From positions 29,913 through 93,912 of the forward strand of contig JAHDWP010000009.1 of NCBI GenBank assembly GCA_023382715.1: a stretch of DNA of 64,000 nt. Direction: 5' to 3'. How positions within the stretch are numbered: position 1 is the stretch's first letter; each line of letters starts with the position of its first letter. Under the pieces are notes generated by a model, which saw nothing but the letters and a program-made list of their open reading frames with translations, did not search any database and had not been told where the DNA came from. The translations under genes were made by a program, and so were the position numbers. Source of the stretch: Anaerolineae bacterium (GTDB lineage Bacteria; Chloroflexota; Anaerolineae; Aggregatilineales; Aggregatilineaceae). Below, piece after piece: positions 53,865 to 63,316 of this stretch.

Positions 53865-54896
53865 ATGCCAGATTCTGCTCAATCACTCCGTGTGCTGATC
53901 ACCGTCCCGTTCAGCGACGACCTGCTCGACCGCTTTCGCCAGGTGTCCGACCGGGTTGCGCTGCTCGTGCATCCCGCCGAGCAGGCCCGCGACGTGCCGG
54001 ACGAGGCATGGGCGTCTGCCCAGGTGCTCTATACCAACTGCGTCGTGCCGGAGCCAGAACAGGCACCTCAACTGCGCTGGATTCAGGCGCACACCGCCGG
54101 CATTGATCATCTGTGGGACCAGCCGATCATCCAGACTGCCGATGTGCTGCTGACGACGACCAGCGGCATTCATGCCCCGGCAGTGACCGAATACGTCTTC
54201 ACGATGATGCTGGCTTTCGCACACCGACTGCCGGCGCTGATGGAGCAGAAAGCGGCCAGCGAGTGGCCCAGCGGCGACCGGAGCGCCTTCATGCCCCGCC
54301 TGCTGCGAGGCAGCACAGTTGGCATCGTCGGCTATGGCAGTGTGGGGCGCGAGATCGCCCGCGTTGCTCAGACCTTCGGCATGGACGTGCTGGCCGTCAA
54401 GCGCGACGTGCGCCAGCCCGTCGAGACTGATAGCTACGTTCTGCCCGGTCACGGCGACCCGGAGGGCGTGTTCTTCCACCGCCTGTACCCGCCGGAGGCG
54501 CTGGTTTCAATGGTGCGCGAGTGCGACTTCGTGGTGCTGGCGGTGCCGCTCACCGAGGCGACGCGGGGCATGGTCAACGCCGGGGTGCTGGAGGCGATGA
54601 AGCCCAGCGCCTACCTGATCAACGTCAGCCGGGGCGGGGTGGTGGACGACGAGACGCTGGCCGAGGCGCTGCAGCGCCGAGTGATCGCCGGGGCTGCCTC
54701 GGACGTATTCGAATCCGAGCCGCTGCCCAGCGACAGCCCGCTGTGGAAGCTGCCCACCCTGATCATCAGCCCGCACCTGGCCGGGGCCGCTGCGGATTAC
54801 CGCGAGCAGGCGGCCCAGGTTTTCGTCGAGAATCTCAAGCGCTACCTGGCGCGCAAGGACCTGCTCAACCTGGTGGATCGCACGCGCGGCTACTGA
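53865..54896 (+). CDS. D-2-hydroxyacid dehydrogenase
   Basis: 343 residues from the ATG at 53865, with GAGGGAG just upstream; a TATACT (53799-53804) about 60 bases before is a likely -10. NAD-binding GSTVGIVGYGSVGREIARVA, catalytic Arg in INVSRGGVVDDETL, Glu in FESEPLPSDSPLW and His in ISPHLAGA. It interconverts a 2-oxoacid and a D-2-hydroxyacid with NAD(P)H; substrate not predictable. Confidence 0.92.
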   Translation: MPDSAQSLRVLITVPFSDDLLDRFRQVSDRVALLVHPAEQARDVPDEAWASAQVLYTNCVVPEPEQAPQLRWIQAHTAGIDHLWDQPIIQTADVLLTTTSGIHAPAVTEYVFTMMLAFAHRLPALMEQKAASEWPSGDRSAFMPRLLRGSTVGIVGYGSVGREIARVAQTFGMDVLAVKRDVRQPVETDSYVLPGHGDPEGVFFHRLYPPEALVSMVRECDFVVLAVPLTEATRGMVNAGVLEAMKPSAYLINVSRGGVVDDETLAEALQRRVIAGAASDVFESEPLPSDSPLWKLPTLIISPHLAGAAADYREQAAQVFVENLKRYLARKDLLNLVDRTRGY

Positions 54897-54998
54897 GCCA
54901 GCCGCGCAACGGTTCGGCCCAGTCGGACGTAGAAGAATGATGAGGGGATGAACGGATAAGCTGCCGTAAGGTGTAGCCCCAGGAAAGGCGAGAACATC

Positions 54999-55292
54999 AT
55001 GGTCAAGGCGAAATCACAACCGGACAAGGGAGCCAGCGCAGCGCCGCGCAAGCCGCTCGATGCCTTCGCGCATCACCAGGTGCGGGCGCTGGAGGAGACC
55101 GGCAAGGCGCTTGCCTCGCTGCTGCCCAAGAGCTTTCGGGAACATGCCGGCAACGCGCTCGACGAGACGCGCGCAAGCTGGGAAGCGCTGTTCGACGGCG
55201 TGCTCGATTCGCTGGAGTGCGGTGTGGACAAGCTGCGCGGCAAGCCAAAGGCAGGCGACGATAAGGACAAGGTGAAAGTCGAGGTCGAGTGA
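54999..55292 (+). CDS. Small charged helical protein of unknown function
   Basis: 97 residues, mostly predicted helix (ALEETGKALASLLPKSFREHAGNALDET), with a Lys/Asp-rich tail KPKAGDDKDKVKVEVE. No signal peptide, membrane segment or known motif. It has its own strong terminator directly downstream. It is loosely like a phasin-type helical protein in composition, but nothing supports that further. Confidence 0.6.
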   Translation: MVKAKSQPDKGASAAPRKPLDAFAHHQVRALEETGKALASLLPKSFREHAGNALDETRASWEALFDGVLDSLECGVDKLRGKPKAGDDKDKVKVEVE

Positions 55293-55322
55293 CGGCTGAA
55301 GCCTGCCCCCCCTTCCTGACGA

Positions 55323-55358
55323 AACCCGGCGCTGCACGAGCGCCGGGTTGTCTTTTTT
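55323..55358 (+). terminator. Intrinsic terminator after the small helical protein gene
   Basis: AACCCGGCGCT and AGCGCCGGGTT form an 11-bp stem around a 5-base loop, followed by GTCTTTTTT. Confidence 0.92.
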
Positions 55359-55407
55359 CGGGTTGAGGGCGGCCTGGAGGGGCCGCGCGGTGTTGTGGAG
55401 AAGTTGT

Positions 55408-55626
55408 CTAGTTAGCGCCGAGGCGCACGACTTCGCTGGCCTGCGGCCCCTTCGGCCCCTCGGTGATTGAGAACTCGACCTGGTCACCTTCGTTCAGGTT
55501 GCGATAGCCGGAGCCGACAATCGCGGTGTAGTGCACGAAGACATCCGGGCCGCCTTCATGCGCGATGAAGCCATAGCCCTTCTGCGCATTAAACCATTTG
55601 ACCACGCCGGTAAGACGTTCTGCCAT
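55408..55626 (-). CDS. Cold-shock protein, CspA family
   Basis: 72 residues from the ATG at 55626 (AAGGAG nine bases upstream; the longer open frame reads into the leader). OB-fold with RNP1 KGYGFI and RNP2 DVFVHY, starting [17 protein letters not shown]. Binds single-stranded RNA/DNA. The promoter is about 150 bases upstream, leaving the long structured leader usual for csp genes. Confidence 0.95.
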   Translation of the reverse strand: MAERLTGVVKWFNAQKGYGFIAHEGGPDVFVHYTAIVGSGYRNLNEGDQVEFSITEGPKGPQASEVVRLGAN

Positions 55627-55699
55627 TTCGGGATGCTCCTTTTGCCCACTGCTAGAACATACAGTGTGGGCGGGCGTTGCGGTGCGGGTCAAAAATCAA

Positions 55700-55724
55700 C
55701 CCGGTGTGGTCGTGCTACACCGGG
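55700..55724 (-). other. Hairpin in the csp 5' leader
   Basis: CCCGGTGT and ACACCGGG pair (8 bp, 9-base loop); on the minus strand the T-rich TTGATTTTTG follows, so it looks like a weak terminator or temperature-sensitive leader structure. Confidence 0.6.
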
Positions 55725-55774
55725 TATGGTCTTTCTCACCGGTACTGCAAACAACCTGCTCCACTACACCTGGA

Positions 55775-55803
55775 ATTGTAGTAGACGTTCGGAATGGTGT
55801 CAA
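55775..55803 (-). promoter_or_regulatory. Promoter of the cold-shock gene
   Basis: Minus strand TTGACA (55803-55798), 17-base spacer, TACAAT (55780-55775): near-consensus. Confidence 0.85.
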
Positions 55804-55922
55804 TAAGCGCCTACGGGGGCGGGCAGGCACGCCTTCCCTCATGGCGGGATTCAGGTTGCCGGGTGGCGATCGAGAATCGGGACAACCTGACAATTGTCAG
55901 GGCGCGTGCCAAACCTGTCAGG

Positions 55923-56046
55923 GTGGGGCACTGCTCTGCTGTGCCCTGGTTGACCTCACCCCCGCCCGGCGCTGACGCGCCTCACCGCCCCCTCTCCACG
56001 CAGATGGAGGGGGCAAGCCGAGCGCAGCGCGGCTGGGGGTGAGATC
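55923..56046. repeat. Family B repeat
   Basis: TGGGGCACTGCTCTGCTGTGCC head, then TTGACCTCACCCCCGCCC ... GGCTGGGGGTGAGATC with inner CCCCCTCTCC/GGAGGGGG arms. It lies between the divergent csp and glycosidase genes. A perfect palindrome CCTGACAATTGTCAGG sits just before it (55886-55901). Confidence 0.8.
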
Positions 56047-56169
56047 ACTGCCCCCCGCCCGGCGAGTCGCTGTCAACCTGGGCACGCCCCGGCGTAGGGT
56101 GATCGTTGTCCTAAAGTGGCGCCAGATGCGCTACAATCGAGTGGCGAAAGCAATTCAGGAGGACACACC

Positions 56170-57708
56170 ATGCACTCTTCGGCTGCTTTGACTCGCCAGC
56201 GCCAGATACGCGGCTTCGTCATCGCCTGGCTGGGCATCACCCTGGTCATGGGCGCGCTGACGTTCGCCGGCATTTACTACGCCACCGGTTTGGTCGCCGG
56301 AGAAGAAGGGGCCAGCGTCGCCGCGCTGCCTAACGCGGACGCCGACTCCCTGGCGGACGCCGCGCCACCAGCAGAAGCGCTGGCCGCGCCGCTGGACGCC
56401 GCCCCCCCTGTTGTCCCGGAGCAACCCGTCGCCCCTGCTGCGCAGGAAGCAGCGCCCGCCGCTGACACAGCCAGGCAGCCCATCGCCGCGCCCGCCGCTG
56501 CGGGGGGCGAGCCGGACGAGCCGGCGGCCTACAGCGTGGCTGTGCTCCCCACGACGAGCGACGCCCAACCTGCCCGCCAGGTGGCGACGCCCATCCCCAC
56601 GCTGACCCCGCGCCCGGTTGACGTGGGCGGCTTTCAGCTTGGCATTCAGGTGCAGCCCAACATGGACCCCGAAGTGTACAGGCTGTGGATGGGCGAGGTG
56701 CGCGATAAGCTGAAGCTCGGCTGGATCAAGGAGCAGGTGCGCTGGGAAGTGGTCGAGCCGCAGCCGGGCCAATACAACTGGTCGGAGCTGGACGTGACGC
56801 TGCCGCTGGCCCAGGAGTACGGCAACAAGGTCATGCTGAGCATCGTCACTTCGCCCGAATGGGCGCGCGAGCCGGGCGCCCCGCGCGTGGATGTGGAGGG
56901 TAAGCCCCTGGGCGGGCCGCCCACCGATCCGCAGACCTACGCCAACTTCATCACCACGCTGCTCTATCGCTATCCCGGCATGATCCACGCCGTCGAGGTG
57001 TGGAACGAGATGAACCTCGACCGCGAATGGGCGTCCGTCTCCGGGCTGAGCGCGCAGAACTACGTCACGCTGCTGCGCGCGGCCTACAGCGCGATCAAGG
57101 CCGTTGATCCGGGGATCATCGTCATCAGCGGGGCGCTGTCGCCGACCGGTGGCGACGGCGGCGTGCGCGCCTATGATGATTTCGTCTACATGGACATGCT
57201 GATCCAGGCCGGCGTGCTGAACGTGAGCGACTGTGTCGGCGCGCATCACAACGGCTACAACATCGGCCCCAACGTGCCCTGGAACCAGGTGCCCAACGAC
57301 CCGCGCGCCACCTTCCGCGGCCCGTTCGACAACCCGCATCACTCGTGGTCGTTCTACAGCACGCTCAACGGCTACGCTCAGCGCATCCAGCAGGCGGGCA
57401 GCGACAAGAAGCTGTGCATCACCGAGTTCGGCTGGCCAACGACCGAAGACCTGACCGGCTACCCACGCGACTTCGAGTTCGCCAACGACAACACGCTGGC
57501 CGAGCAGGCGCAGTTCATCGGCGGGGCGATTGAGGCCATGGAAAGCTGGGGCTTCGTGTGGCTGGCCTGGGTGTGGAACCTGAACTACGGCCCGCAGGCC
57601 GGCTGGGATGCCACCAACGATAACGTGCCCTACTCGCTGCTGCGCCCGGAGTGGCAGCAGGCCCCGGCCTACGAGGTCATCGGCACTTACAACTTCCGCG
57701 AGCACTAA
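56170..57708 (+). CDS. Membrane-anchored clan A glycoside hydrolase (GH5/GH39-like)
   Basis: 512 residues from the ATG at 56170 (GGAGG eight bases upstream). One N-terminal transmembrane helix (about 15-38), an Ala/Pro-rich linker (about 45-150), then a (beta/alpha)8 domain: KEQVRWEVVEPQPGQYNW, acid/base Glu280 in VWNEMNL, nucleophile Glu419 in CITEFGWPT. It cleaves a polysaccharide at the cell surface; the family within the clan and substrate are not certain. It could modify the organism's own glycan. Confidence 0.85.
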   Translation: MHSSAALTRQRQIRGFVIAWLGITLVMGALTFAGIYYATGLVAGEEGASVAALPNADADSLADAAPPAEALAAPLDAAPPVVPEQPVAPAAQEAAPAADTARQPIAAPAAAGGEPDEPAAYSVAVLPTTSDAQPARQVATPIPTLTPRPVDVGGFQLGIQVQPNMDPEVYRLWMGEVRDKLKLGWIKEQVRWEVVEPQPGQYNWSELDVTLPLAQEYGNKVMLSIVTSPEWAREPGAPRVDVEGKPLGGPPTDPQTYANFITTLLYRYPGMIHAVEVWNEMNLDREWASVSGLSAQNYVTLLRAAYSAIKAVDPGIIVISGALSPTGGDGGVRAYDDFVYMDMLIQAGVLNVSDCVGAHHNGYNIGPNVPWNQVPNDPRATFRGPFDNPHHSWSFYSTLNGYAQRIQQAGSDKKLCITEFGWPTTEDLTGYPRDFEFANDNTLAEQAQFIGGAIEAMESWGFVWLAWVWNLNYGPQAGWDATNDNVPYSLLRPEWQQAPAYEVIGTYNFREH

Positions 57709-57720
57709 GCGGCTGGGCCG

Positions 57721-57823
57721 ACCTGCTCGGCTGACCTCACCCCCGCCCAGCGCTGACGCGCTTCACCGCCCCCTCTCCGGCTCTGCCGGAGAGGGGGCGC
57801 TACCGAGCCGCGCCCTCACCTGA
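57721..57823. repeat. Family B repeat
   Basis: CTGACCTCACCCCCGCCC, inner CCCCTCTCCGGC/GCCGGAGAGGGG arms, closing CGCGCCCTCACC. It follows the glycosidase stop. Confidence 0.75.
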
Positions 57824-57946
57824 CGGATTTACACGCCCCCCGTCTCAGAGCATTCGCAGCCCGGAGACCGTTTGAAAGGCCGCGCGCCTGCCTTTGCTCC
57901 TCATCCCCGGCCCTTCTTCCACAGGAGATGCTGTTGGCGAGAACTC

Positions 57947-58003
57947 CCGTAGGGGCGTATTGCAATACACCCCTACGGGGCCGCAGCAGAGCAGCGCTCC
58001 TAC
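57947..58003. repeat. Family D repeat
   Basis: CCCGTAGGGGCGTATTGCAA and ATACACCCCTACGGGG, then GCAGCAGAGCAGCGCTCCTAC. It lies in the 649-base gap between the glycosidase and aminotransferase genes; apart from this, the B repeat and the promoter at 58252, I see nothing there. Confidence 0.75.
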
Positions 58004-58247
58004 GAAACCGGCGCACGCTTCGTTCGCCAAAGTACCACGCGGGAAGAAGAGAGAAAAGCGGCAGGCCCGCCTCTTTTCTACCACACTGAGCGGAAGGACA
58101 AGGTTGAGGAATAGGAGCGCGTGTGGGCACTGTTTAGCCGCGTGTGGAGCGGAGAGGAGAGCGATTCCCGCCGGCTGCGCGCCGTCCTCGGCGCGTCCGT
58201 CAGCGGCGCCGTCAAGTGACACATCGCATTCGCGAGCATTGCAGACG

Positions 58248-58308
58248 CCACTTGGCACCCGTGTAACAGCAGCCTATAGTGAGGGTGGAGGGCATGTGTG
58301 CCAAGTGG
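58248..58308 (+). promoter_or_regulatory. Promoter of the aminotransferase gene inside an 11-bp inverted repeat
   Basis: TTGGCA (58252-58257), 17-base spacer and TATAGT (58275-58280) form a good promoter. CCACTTGGCAC (58248-58258) overlapping the -35 is repeated in inverse as GTGCCAAGTGG (58298-58308), about 50 bp centre to centre. The pair could be two operator sites for a looping or cooperative repressor. Confidence 0.6.
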
Positions 58309-58357
58309 TCTCCTTGCATCGTAATAGCTTAAAATAGGAGAGTAAGGATAAAATTTC

Positions 58358-59602
58358 ATGGAAACCTTATGGGAATCGCGTTTTGCGCTGCGCACCCAGC
58401 GCATGACCAGTTCGCTCATCCGCGAGCTGCTCAAGCTGACGCAGCGCCCGGAAATCATCTCGTTTGCTGGCGGGCTGCCCGCTGCCGAATACTTCCCGGT
58501 TGACCGTTTTCAGGAAGCCTGCCAGCGCGTGCTGGCCACCCAGGCCCACCTCGCTCTGCAATACAGCCCCACCGAAGGGTACCAGCCCCTGCGCGAGATG
58601 ATTGCCGAGCACCTGTCGCACTACAACATCTGCGTCGGCGCGGAAAACGTCCTGATCACCTCCGGCTCGCAGCAGGCGCTCTCGCTGATCGGCGCGTTGC
58701 TGATCAACCCCGGCGATCACGTGCTGGTCGAGCAGCCCACTTATCTGGGAGCGTTGCAAGCCTTCTCCGCCTACCAGGCCGAGTACGTCGGCGTGCCCAC
58801 CGACAGTCAGGGCATCTGCGTGGATCAGCTTCCGGCGGCGCTGCGGCACGGGCCGAAGTTCATGTACATCCTGCCCAACTTCCAGAACCCCGCCGGCGTG
58901 ACGATCAGCGCTGAGCGGCGCGCGCGGCTGATCGCGCTGGCTCACCAGCAGGGCGTGCCCATCGTCGAAGACGATCCTTACGGGCAGCTTCGCTTTGAGG
59001 GGGAGCACCTCAAGCCGCTGGTTGTGGAGGACGTCGAACAGTCTGGCAACAACGGCACCTGCTACACAGGCAACGTCATCTACGTCTCGACCTTCTCCAA
59101 GACGCTGGCTCCCGGCCTGCGCACGGCCTGGATTGTCGCCGCGCCGCCCGTCATCAACAAGCTGGTGCAGCTCAAACAGGGCGCCGACCTGCACTCCAGC
59201 ACTTTCACCCAGATGGTCATCTACGAAGTCGCCAAAGACGGCTTCATAAACGAGCACGTGCGCAAGCTGCGCCAGGTCTATCGCCAGCGCCGCGACACGA
59301 TGCTGGCCGCACTCGATCGCTACATGCCGTCCGAAGCGCGCTGGACGCAGCCGGAGGGCGGGTTGTTCCTGTGGATGCACCTGCCGCCCGGCACAAGCGT
59401 GTGGACGTTGTTTGAGGAAGCTGTGCGTCGCGACGTGGCCTTCGTGCCCGGCGACGCTTTTTTCACCGTGCCCAACCCTCCGCCGACCGCGCGCCTCAAC
59501 TTCTCGTGTATGCCGGAGGACGCGATTGTTGAGGGCATCCGCCGCCTGAGCGACGCGATCAAAGACGTGCAGGCGAAGGCTGTGCCCGCCCCGGCACCTT
59601 AG
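58358..59602 (+). CDS. PLP-dependent aminotransferase (LysN/2-aminoadipate-like class I)
   Basis: 414 residues. Fold type I: ISFAGGLPAAEYFP, LQYSPTEGYQPLREMI, ILPNFQNPAGVTIS, PLP Lys in VSTFSKTLAPGLRTAWI, closing Arg in ARLNFSCMPEDAIVEGIRRL. The family transfers amino groups from 2-aminoadipate, branched-chain, Lys-pathway or aromatic amino acids. It is followed after 15 bases by a CoA-transferase, so it may feed amino acid carbon into the pathway downstream. Confidence 0.9.
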   Translation: METLWESRFALRTQRMTSSLIRELLKLTQRPEIISFAGGLPAAEYFPVDRFQEACQRVLATQAHLALQYSPTEGYQPLREMIAEHLSHYNICVGAENVLITSGSQQALSLIGALLINPGDHVLVEQPTYLGALQAFSAYQAEYVGVPTDSQGICVDQLPAALRHGPKFMYILPNFQNPAGVTISAERRARLIALAHQQGVPIVEDDPYGQLRFEGEHLKPLVVEDVEQSGNNGTCYTGNVIYVSTFSKTLAPGLRTAWIVAAPPVINKLVQLKQGADLHSSTFTQMVIYEVAKDGFINEHVRKLRQVYRQRRDTMLAALDRYMPSEARWTQPEGGLFLWMHLPPGTSVWTLFEEAVRRDVAFVPGDAFFTVPNPPPTARLNFSCMPEDAIVEGIRRLSDAIKDVQAKAVPAPAP

Positions 59603-59617
59603 CGGAGGCCCCCGTTT

Positions 59618-60982
59618 ATGGACTGGCTGAGCCAGCACGAACCGAAGAAAGTGAGCGCCGACGAGGCGCTCGGCGTCTTGCGTTCCGGCCACCGCATCTT
59701 CGTCACCGGCAACGCCTCGGTGCCGCAGCGGCTGATGGACGCGCTGAACCAGCGCGCGCTCGAGCTGCACGATCTGATCCTGATCCAGGTGTTGATCATC
59801 GTCAAAGCCGAGTATGTGCAGCCGGAATTCGCCCCGCATCTGCGCGTCAACTCGCTGTTCATCAGCCCCAGCATTCGCGAGGCGGTGAACGCCGGGCGCG
59901 CAGACTTCACGCCCGTCTTCCTGTCGGAGATTCCCCGGCTGTTCAAGACCGGGCGGCTGCCCATTGACGTAGCCCTGATCCAGGTGTCGCCGCCCGATCG
60001 CTACGGCTACTGCTCGTATGGCACCGAGGTCGGCGTGACCAAGACCGCCGCCGAGAGCGCCAAGCTGGTCATCGCCGAAGTCAACCCGCACATGCCGCGC
60101 ACCCTCGGCGACAGCTTCATTCATCTGAGCAAGATTGATTACGTGGTCGAGGTGGACTACCCCCTGCCCGAAGTGCAGATGGCCATCTCCTCGCCAGAAC
60201 AGGAAGCCATCGCCAACCACCTGGCGGCAATCATCCCCGACGGCGCGACGTTGCAGATGGGCATCGGCGGCATCCCGGACGCGGTGTTGCGCAAGCTCCA
60301 CAACCACAAGCACCTGGGCATTCACACCGAACTGTTCTCGGATGGCGTAGTAGAGCTGGTTGAGGCGGGAGTGATCACCAACGAGCGCAAGTCGCTGCAC
60401 CCCGGCAAGATCATCGCCGGCTTCCTGATGGGCACGCAGCGCCTCTACAAGTTCGTGGACGACAACCCGATCGTCGAGCTGCACCCGACCGAGTACATCA
60501 ACGACCCGTTCATCATCGCCCGGAACGACCGCATGGTCTCCATCAACTCCGCCCTGCAGGTGGACCTCACCGGGCAGGTGTGCGCCGACAGCATGGGGAC
60601 GTATCTCTATTCCGGCGTGGGCGGCCAGGTGGATTTCGTGCGGGGGGCGGCGCGTAGCAACGGCGGGATGCCGATCATCGCCATGCTCAGCACGGCCAAA
60701 GACGGGGCGATCAGCCGTATCGTGCCCATGCTGGAGCCGGGCGCAGGCGTCGTCACCACGCGCAACGACGTGCACTACGTGGCGACCGAGTACGGCGTGG
60801 CCGACCTGTATGGGCGCACCATCCGCGAGCGGGCCAGGGCGCTGGTCGAGATCGCCCACCCCAGGTTCCGCGCGGAATTGGACGAGGCCGCCGAGCGGCT
60901 CTACCACGTGCCGCGCCTGTTCGTCGAGGAAGTGCCCTGGGCCGGCCAGGAGAGGCCAGCGGGCAAAACGGGGAGCGTGTGA
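59618..60982 (+). CDS. Acetyl-CoA hydrolase/transferase family (4-hydroxybutyrate CoA-transferase-like)
   Basis: 454 residues. N-terminal half with GHRIFVTGNASVPQRLMDAL, second half with GIGGIPDAVLRKL, catalytic-site region GVGGQVDFVRGAARSNGG and EYGVADLYGRTIRERARALVEIAHP. These enzymes move CoA between acetyl-CoA (or an acyl-CoA) and a free carboxylic acid. Encoded between an aminotransferase and the oxidoreductase, it could conserve the thioester of the oxidised 2-oxoacid. Confidence 0.88.
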   Translation: MDWLSQHEPKKVSADEALGVLRSGHRIFVTGNASVPQRLMDALNQRALELHDLILIQVLIIVKAEYVQPEFAPHLRVNSLFISPSIREAVNAGRADFTPVFLSEIPRLFKTGRLPIDVALIQVSPPDRYGYCSYGTEVGVTKTAAESAKLVIAEVNPHMPRTLGDSFIHLSKIDYVVEVDYPLPEVQMAISSPEQEAIANHLAAIIPDGATLQMGIGGIPDAVLRKLHNHKHLGIHTELFSDGVVELVEAGVITNERKSLHPGKIIAGFLMGTQRLYKFVDDNPIVELHPTEYINDPFIIARNDRMVSINSALQVDLTGQVCADSMGTYLYSGVGGQVDFVRGAARSNGGMPIIAMLSTAKDGAISRIVPMLEPGAGVVTTRNDVHYVATEYGVADLYGRTIRERARALVEIAHPRFRAELDEAAERLYHVPRLFVEEVPWAGQERPAGKTGSV

Positions 60983-61014
60983 CAGAAGAAGCCGTAGAGA
61001 AGGGCGCAGAGAGC

Positions 61015-61113
61015 AGACTTCCGAAGTCTTGGAGACTTCGGAAGTCTAGGGGCGAGGCTGTAGGGGCGTATCGCAATGCGCCCCTGCGCGAACGCACCAT
61101 CGGGCCGCCCCTA
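61015..61113. repeat. Family C palindrome followed by family D repeat
   Basis: C: arms AGACTTCCGAAGTCT and AGACTTCGGAAGTCT (61015-61047). D: GTAGGGGCGTATCGCAATGC with GCGCCCCTGC (61060-61088) and a final GCCCCTACGG. Inserted between the CoA-transferase and the ferredoxin gene in one apparent transcription unit. Confidence 0.8.
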
Positions 61114-61164
61114 CGGTTCGCAGCGGGATCATAAACGCCAGAGGAGATTGAGGAGCGAACATTC

Positions 61165-61419
61165 ATGGCAAAAGGACGCATCGAGATCAACGAGCACACC
61201 TGCAAGGGCTGCACGCTGTGTGTCATCGCCTGCCCGCAGGATGTGATCGTCATGTCCACCGACCGGCCTACCGCCAAGGGCTACTATCCAGCCATGCTGG
61301 TGGACCCGGAGGGCAAGTGCACCGGCTGCGCGCTGTGCGCGGTCGCCTGCCCAGACGTGTGCATCACCGTCTACCGGCAGGTGCCGGTGCGGGCCGCCCG
61401 CGCTGAGGCATCTGTCTGA
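61165..61419 (+). CDS. vorD: 2-oxoacid:ferredoxin oxidoreductase delta (4Fe-4S) subunit
   Basis: 84 residues with two ferredoxin motifs, [13 protein letters not shown] and [13 protein letters not shown], for two 4Fe-4S clusters. It accepts electrons from the TPP subunit and passes them to soluble ferredoxin. First of four subunit genes in the order delta-alpha-beta-gamma. The vor/kor choice depends on the substrate and is uncertain. Confidence 0.9.
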   Translation: MAKGRIEINEHTCKGCTLCVIACPQDVIVMSTDRPTAKGYYPAMLVDPEGKCTGCALCAVACPDVCITVYRQVPVRAARAEASV

Positions 61420-61439
61420 CGGACAGGAGCGATACCCTT

Positions 61440-62510
61440 ATGGCTGCTGAACTGCTTAAAGGAAATGTTGCTTTGGCCGAGGCCGCGATCCGCGCTGGAG
61501 TCGAGGCTTATTTCGGTTACCCCATTACGCCCCAAACAGAGTTATTAGAGCACATGGCCCAGCGTATGCCAGAGCTGGGACGGGCCTTCATCCAGGCCGA
61601 GAGCGAGCTAGCCTCGATCAACATGGTTTACGGTGCAGCCTGCGCCGGCGCGCGGGCCATGACCTCGTCTTCCAGCCCCGGCATCAGCCTGATGCAGGAG
61701 GGCTTCTCGTATATCGCCGGGTCCGAGGTGCCGGCGGTGGTCGTGGATGTCATGCGCGGCGGGCCGGGCCTGGGCAACATTCAGCCATCGCAGTCGGACT
61801 ACTTCCAGGTGACGCGCTCGGCGGGGCATGGCGACTACCATCCCATCGTGCTGGCCCCTGCCTCTGTCCAGGAGGCGATTGACCTGGTGATGCTCGCCTT
61901 CGACCTGGCCGACAAATACCGTCACCTGGTCTTTGTGGTGGCCGACGGCCTGCTGGGGCAGATGATGGAGCCAGCCGAGCTGCCGCCGATGCGCCCGCTG
62001 CATACCGAACGCCCGGACTGGGCGCTGACCGGCGCGCAGGGACGCGCGCCGCGCATCATCACTTCGCTGGAACTGGACGCGCCCGCCCTGGAGGAAGTGA
62101 ACAACCGCCTGCAGGCCAAGCTGCGCGCCATCGAAGAGCACGAGCAGCGCTATGCCGAGCAGATGATCGAGGACGCCCGGCTGGTGATCGTCGGCTATGG
62201 CACAGCCGGACGCATCGCTCAGACCGCCGTCAAGCAGGCCCGCCACGAGGGGATGAAGGTTGGGCTGTTCCGCCCGATCAGCCTGTGGCCGTTCCCAGAG
62301 CGACGTCTCTCGCGCCTGGCCGACCGGGTGGACGCCTTCCTGGTGGTGGAGATGAACGCCGGGCAGATGCTCGACGATGTCCGGCTGGCGGCGGGCGGGC
62401 AGGTGCCGGTGGACTTTTACGGGCGGACGGGCGGGATGGTGCCTGTGCCAGAGGAAATCTACCAGGCCATCGCAACGCTCTACGCCAAACTGCCCGACCG
62501 CCTGAGCTAG
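61440..62510 (+). CDS. vorB: 2-oxoacid:ferredoxin oxidoreductase alpha subunit (VorB/KorA)
   Basis: 356 residues: [75 protein letters not shown] and the C-terminal transketolase-like domain with [15 protein letters not shown]. It holds the pyrimidine side of TPP and the substrate. AGGAG precedes the ATG. The VorB-like N-terminus favours branched-chain 2-oxoacids, without excluding 2-oxoglutarate. Confidence 0.93.
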   Translation: MAAELLKGNVALAEAAIRAGVEAYFGYPITPQTELLEHMAQRMPELGRAFIQAESELASINMVYGAACAGARAMTSSSSPGISLMQEGFSYIAGSEVPAVVVDVMRGGPGLGNIQPSQSDYFQVTRSAGHGDYHPIVLAPASVQEAIDLVMLAFDLADKYRHLVFVVADGLLGQMMEPAELPPMRPLHTERPDWALTGAQGRAPRIITSLELDAPALEEVNNRLQAKLRAIEEHEQRYAEQMIEDARLVIVGYGTAGRIAQTAVKQARHEGMKVGLFRPISLWPFPERRLSRLADRVDAFLVVEMNAGQMLDDVRLAAGGQVPVDFYGRTGGMVPVPEEIYQAIATLYAKLPDRLS

Positions 62511-62522
62511 GGAGAGAGACAC

Positions 62523-63314
62523 ATGGTTGCCCTCGAAACAGTGATCGAAGAGCAGGTTGTCTACGCGCGGCCCGCATCGCTGCGCGATGTCCCGACGCAC
62601 TACTGCCCTGGCTGCACGCACGGCATCGCCCATCGCCTGGTGGCCGAGGTGCTCGACGAGCTGGGCGTGCGCGAGCGCACGATCGGTGTCTCGCCGGTGG
62701 GCTGCGCTGTGTTCGCCTACAAGTACTTCAACATTGACGGCTGCGAGGCCGCGCACGGGCGCGCCCCGGCCATGGCCACCGGCCTCAAGCGCGTCAGTCC
62801 CGACGCGGTCGTCTTCACCTACCAGGGCGACGGCGACCTGGCCGCCATCGGCACCGCCGAGATCATGCACGTGGCCGCGCGCGGCGAGAACATCACCACC
62901 ATCTTCGTCAACAACGCCATCTACGGCATGACCGGCGGGCAGATGGCCCCCACCACGCTGCCCGGCCAGCGCACCAAGTCATCGCCCACCGGGCGCGACG
63001 TGGAACTGGCCGGCTTCCCGATGCGCATGGCCGAGCTGGTGGGGTCGCTGCCCGGCGCGGCCTATGTCACGCGGCGCTCGCTGCACAACGTCAAGGAGAT
63101 CAACAAGGCCAAGAAGGCCATCCGCGCAGCTTTCAAGGTGCAGCTTGCCGGGATGGGCTTCGCCATGGTCGAGTTGTTGTCGTCCTGCCCGACCAACTGG
63201 GGCCTTTCCGCGCCAGAAGCTCTGCAATGGATCGAGGACGTGATGGTGCCCTACTACCCGCTAGGCGACACCAAAGTGGCTGACGGCGTTGACGCGCTGA
63301 TGAAGGAGCGCTGA
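62523..63314 (+). CDS. vorA: 2-oxoacid:ferredoxin oxidoreductase beta (TPP-binding) subunit
   Basis: 263 residues: [32 protein letters not shown], the TPP/Mg motif [33 protein letters not shown] and [12 protein letters not shown]. Cys residues may ligate the internal 4Fe-4S cluster. Twelve bases after the alpha gene. Confidence 0.93.
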   Translation: MVALETVIEEQVVYARPASLRDVPTHYCPGCTHGIAHRLVAEVLDELGVRERTIGVSPVGCAVFAYKYFNIDGCEAAHGRAPAMATGLKRVSPDAVVFTYQGDGDLAAIGTAEIMHVAARGENITTIFVNNAIYGMTGGQMAPTTLPGQRTKSSPTGRDVELAGFPMRMAELVGSLPGAAYVTRRSLHNVKEINKAKKAIRAAFKVQLAGMGFAMVELLSSCPTNWGLSAPEALQWIEDVMVPYYPLGDTKVADGVDALMKER

Positions 63315-63316
63315 CC

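Noticed and set aside
55886..55901. Perfect palindrome CCTGACAATTGTCAGG as another Crp/Fnr site
   Set aside because: The outer bases do not match TTGAC/GTCAA, no -10 lies at the matching offset, and CCTGTCAGG-type sequences here belong to repeat DNA.
56106..56137. TTGTCC and TACAAT as promoter of the glycosidase gene
   Set aside because: The spacer is 20 bases; TACAAT may be a real -10 but no acceptable -35 is present, so I did not list it.
58367..60907. 846-codon open frame on the minus strand opposite the aminotransferase and CoA-transferase
   Set aside because: Shadow: composition biased to His/Asp/Gln/Val/Arg, no recognisable fold, and it crosses two well-supported plus-strand genes.
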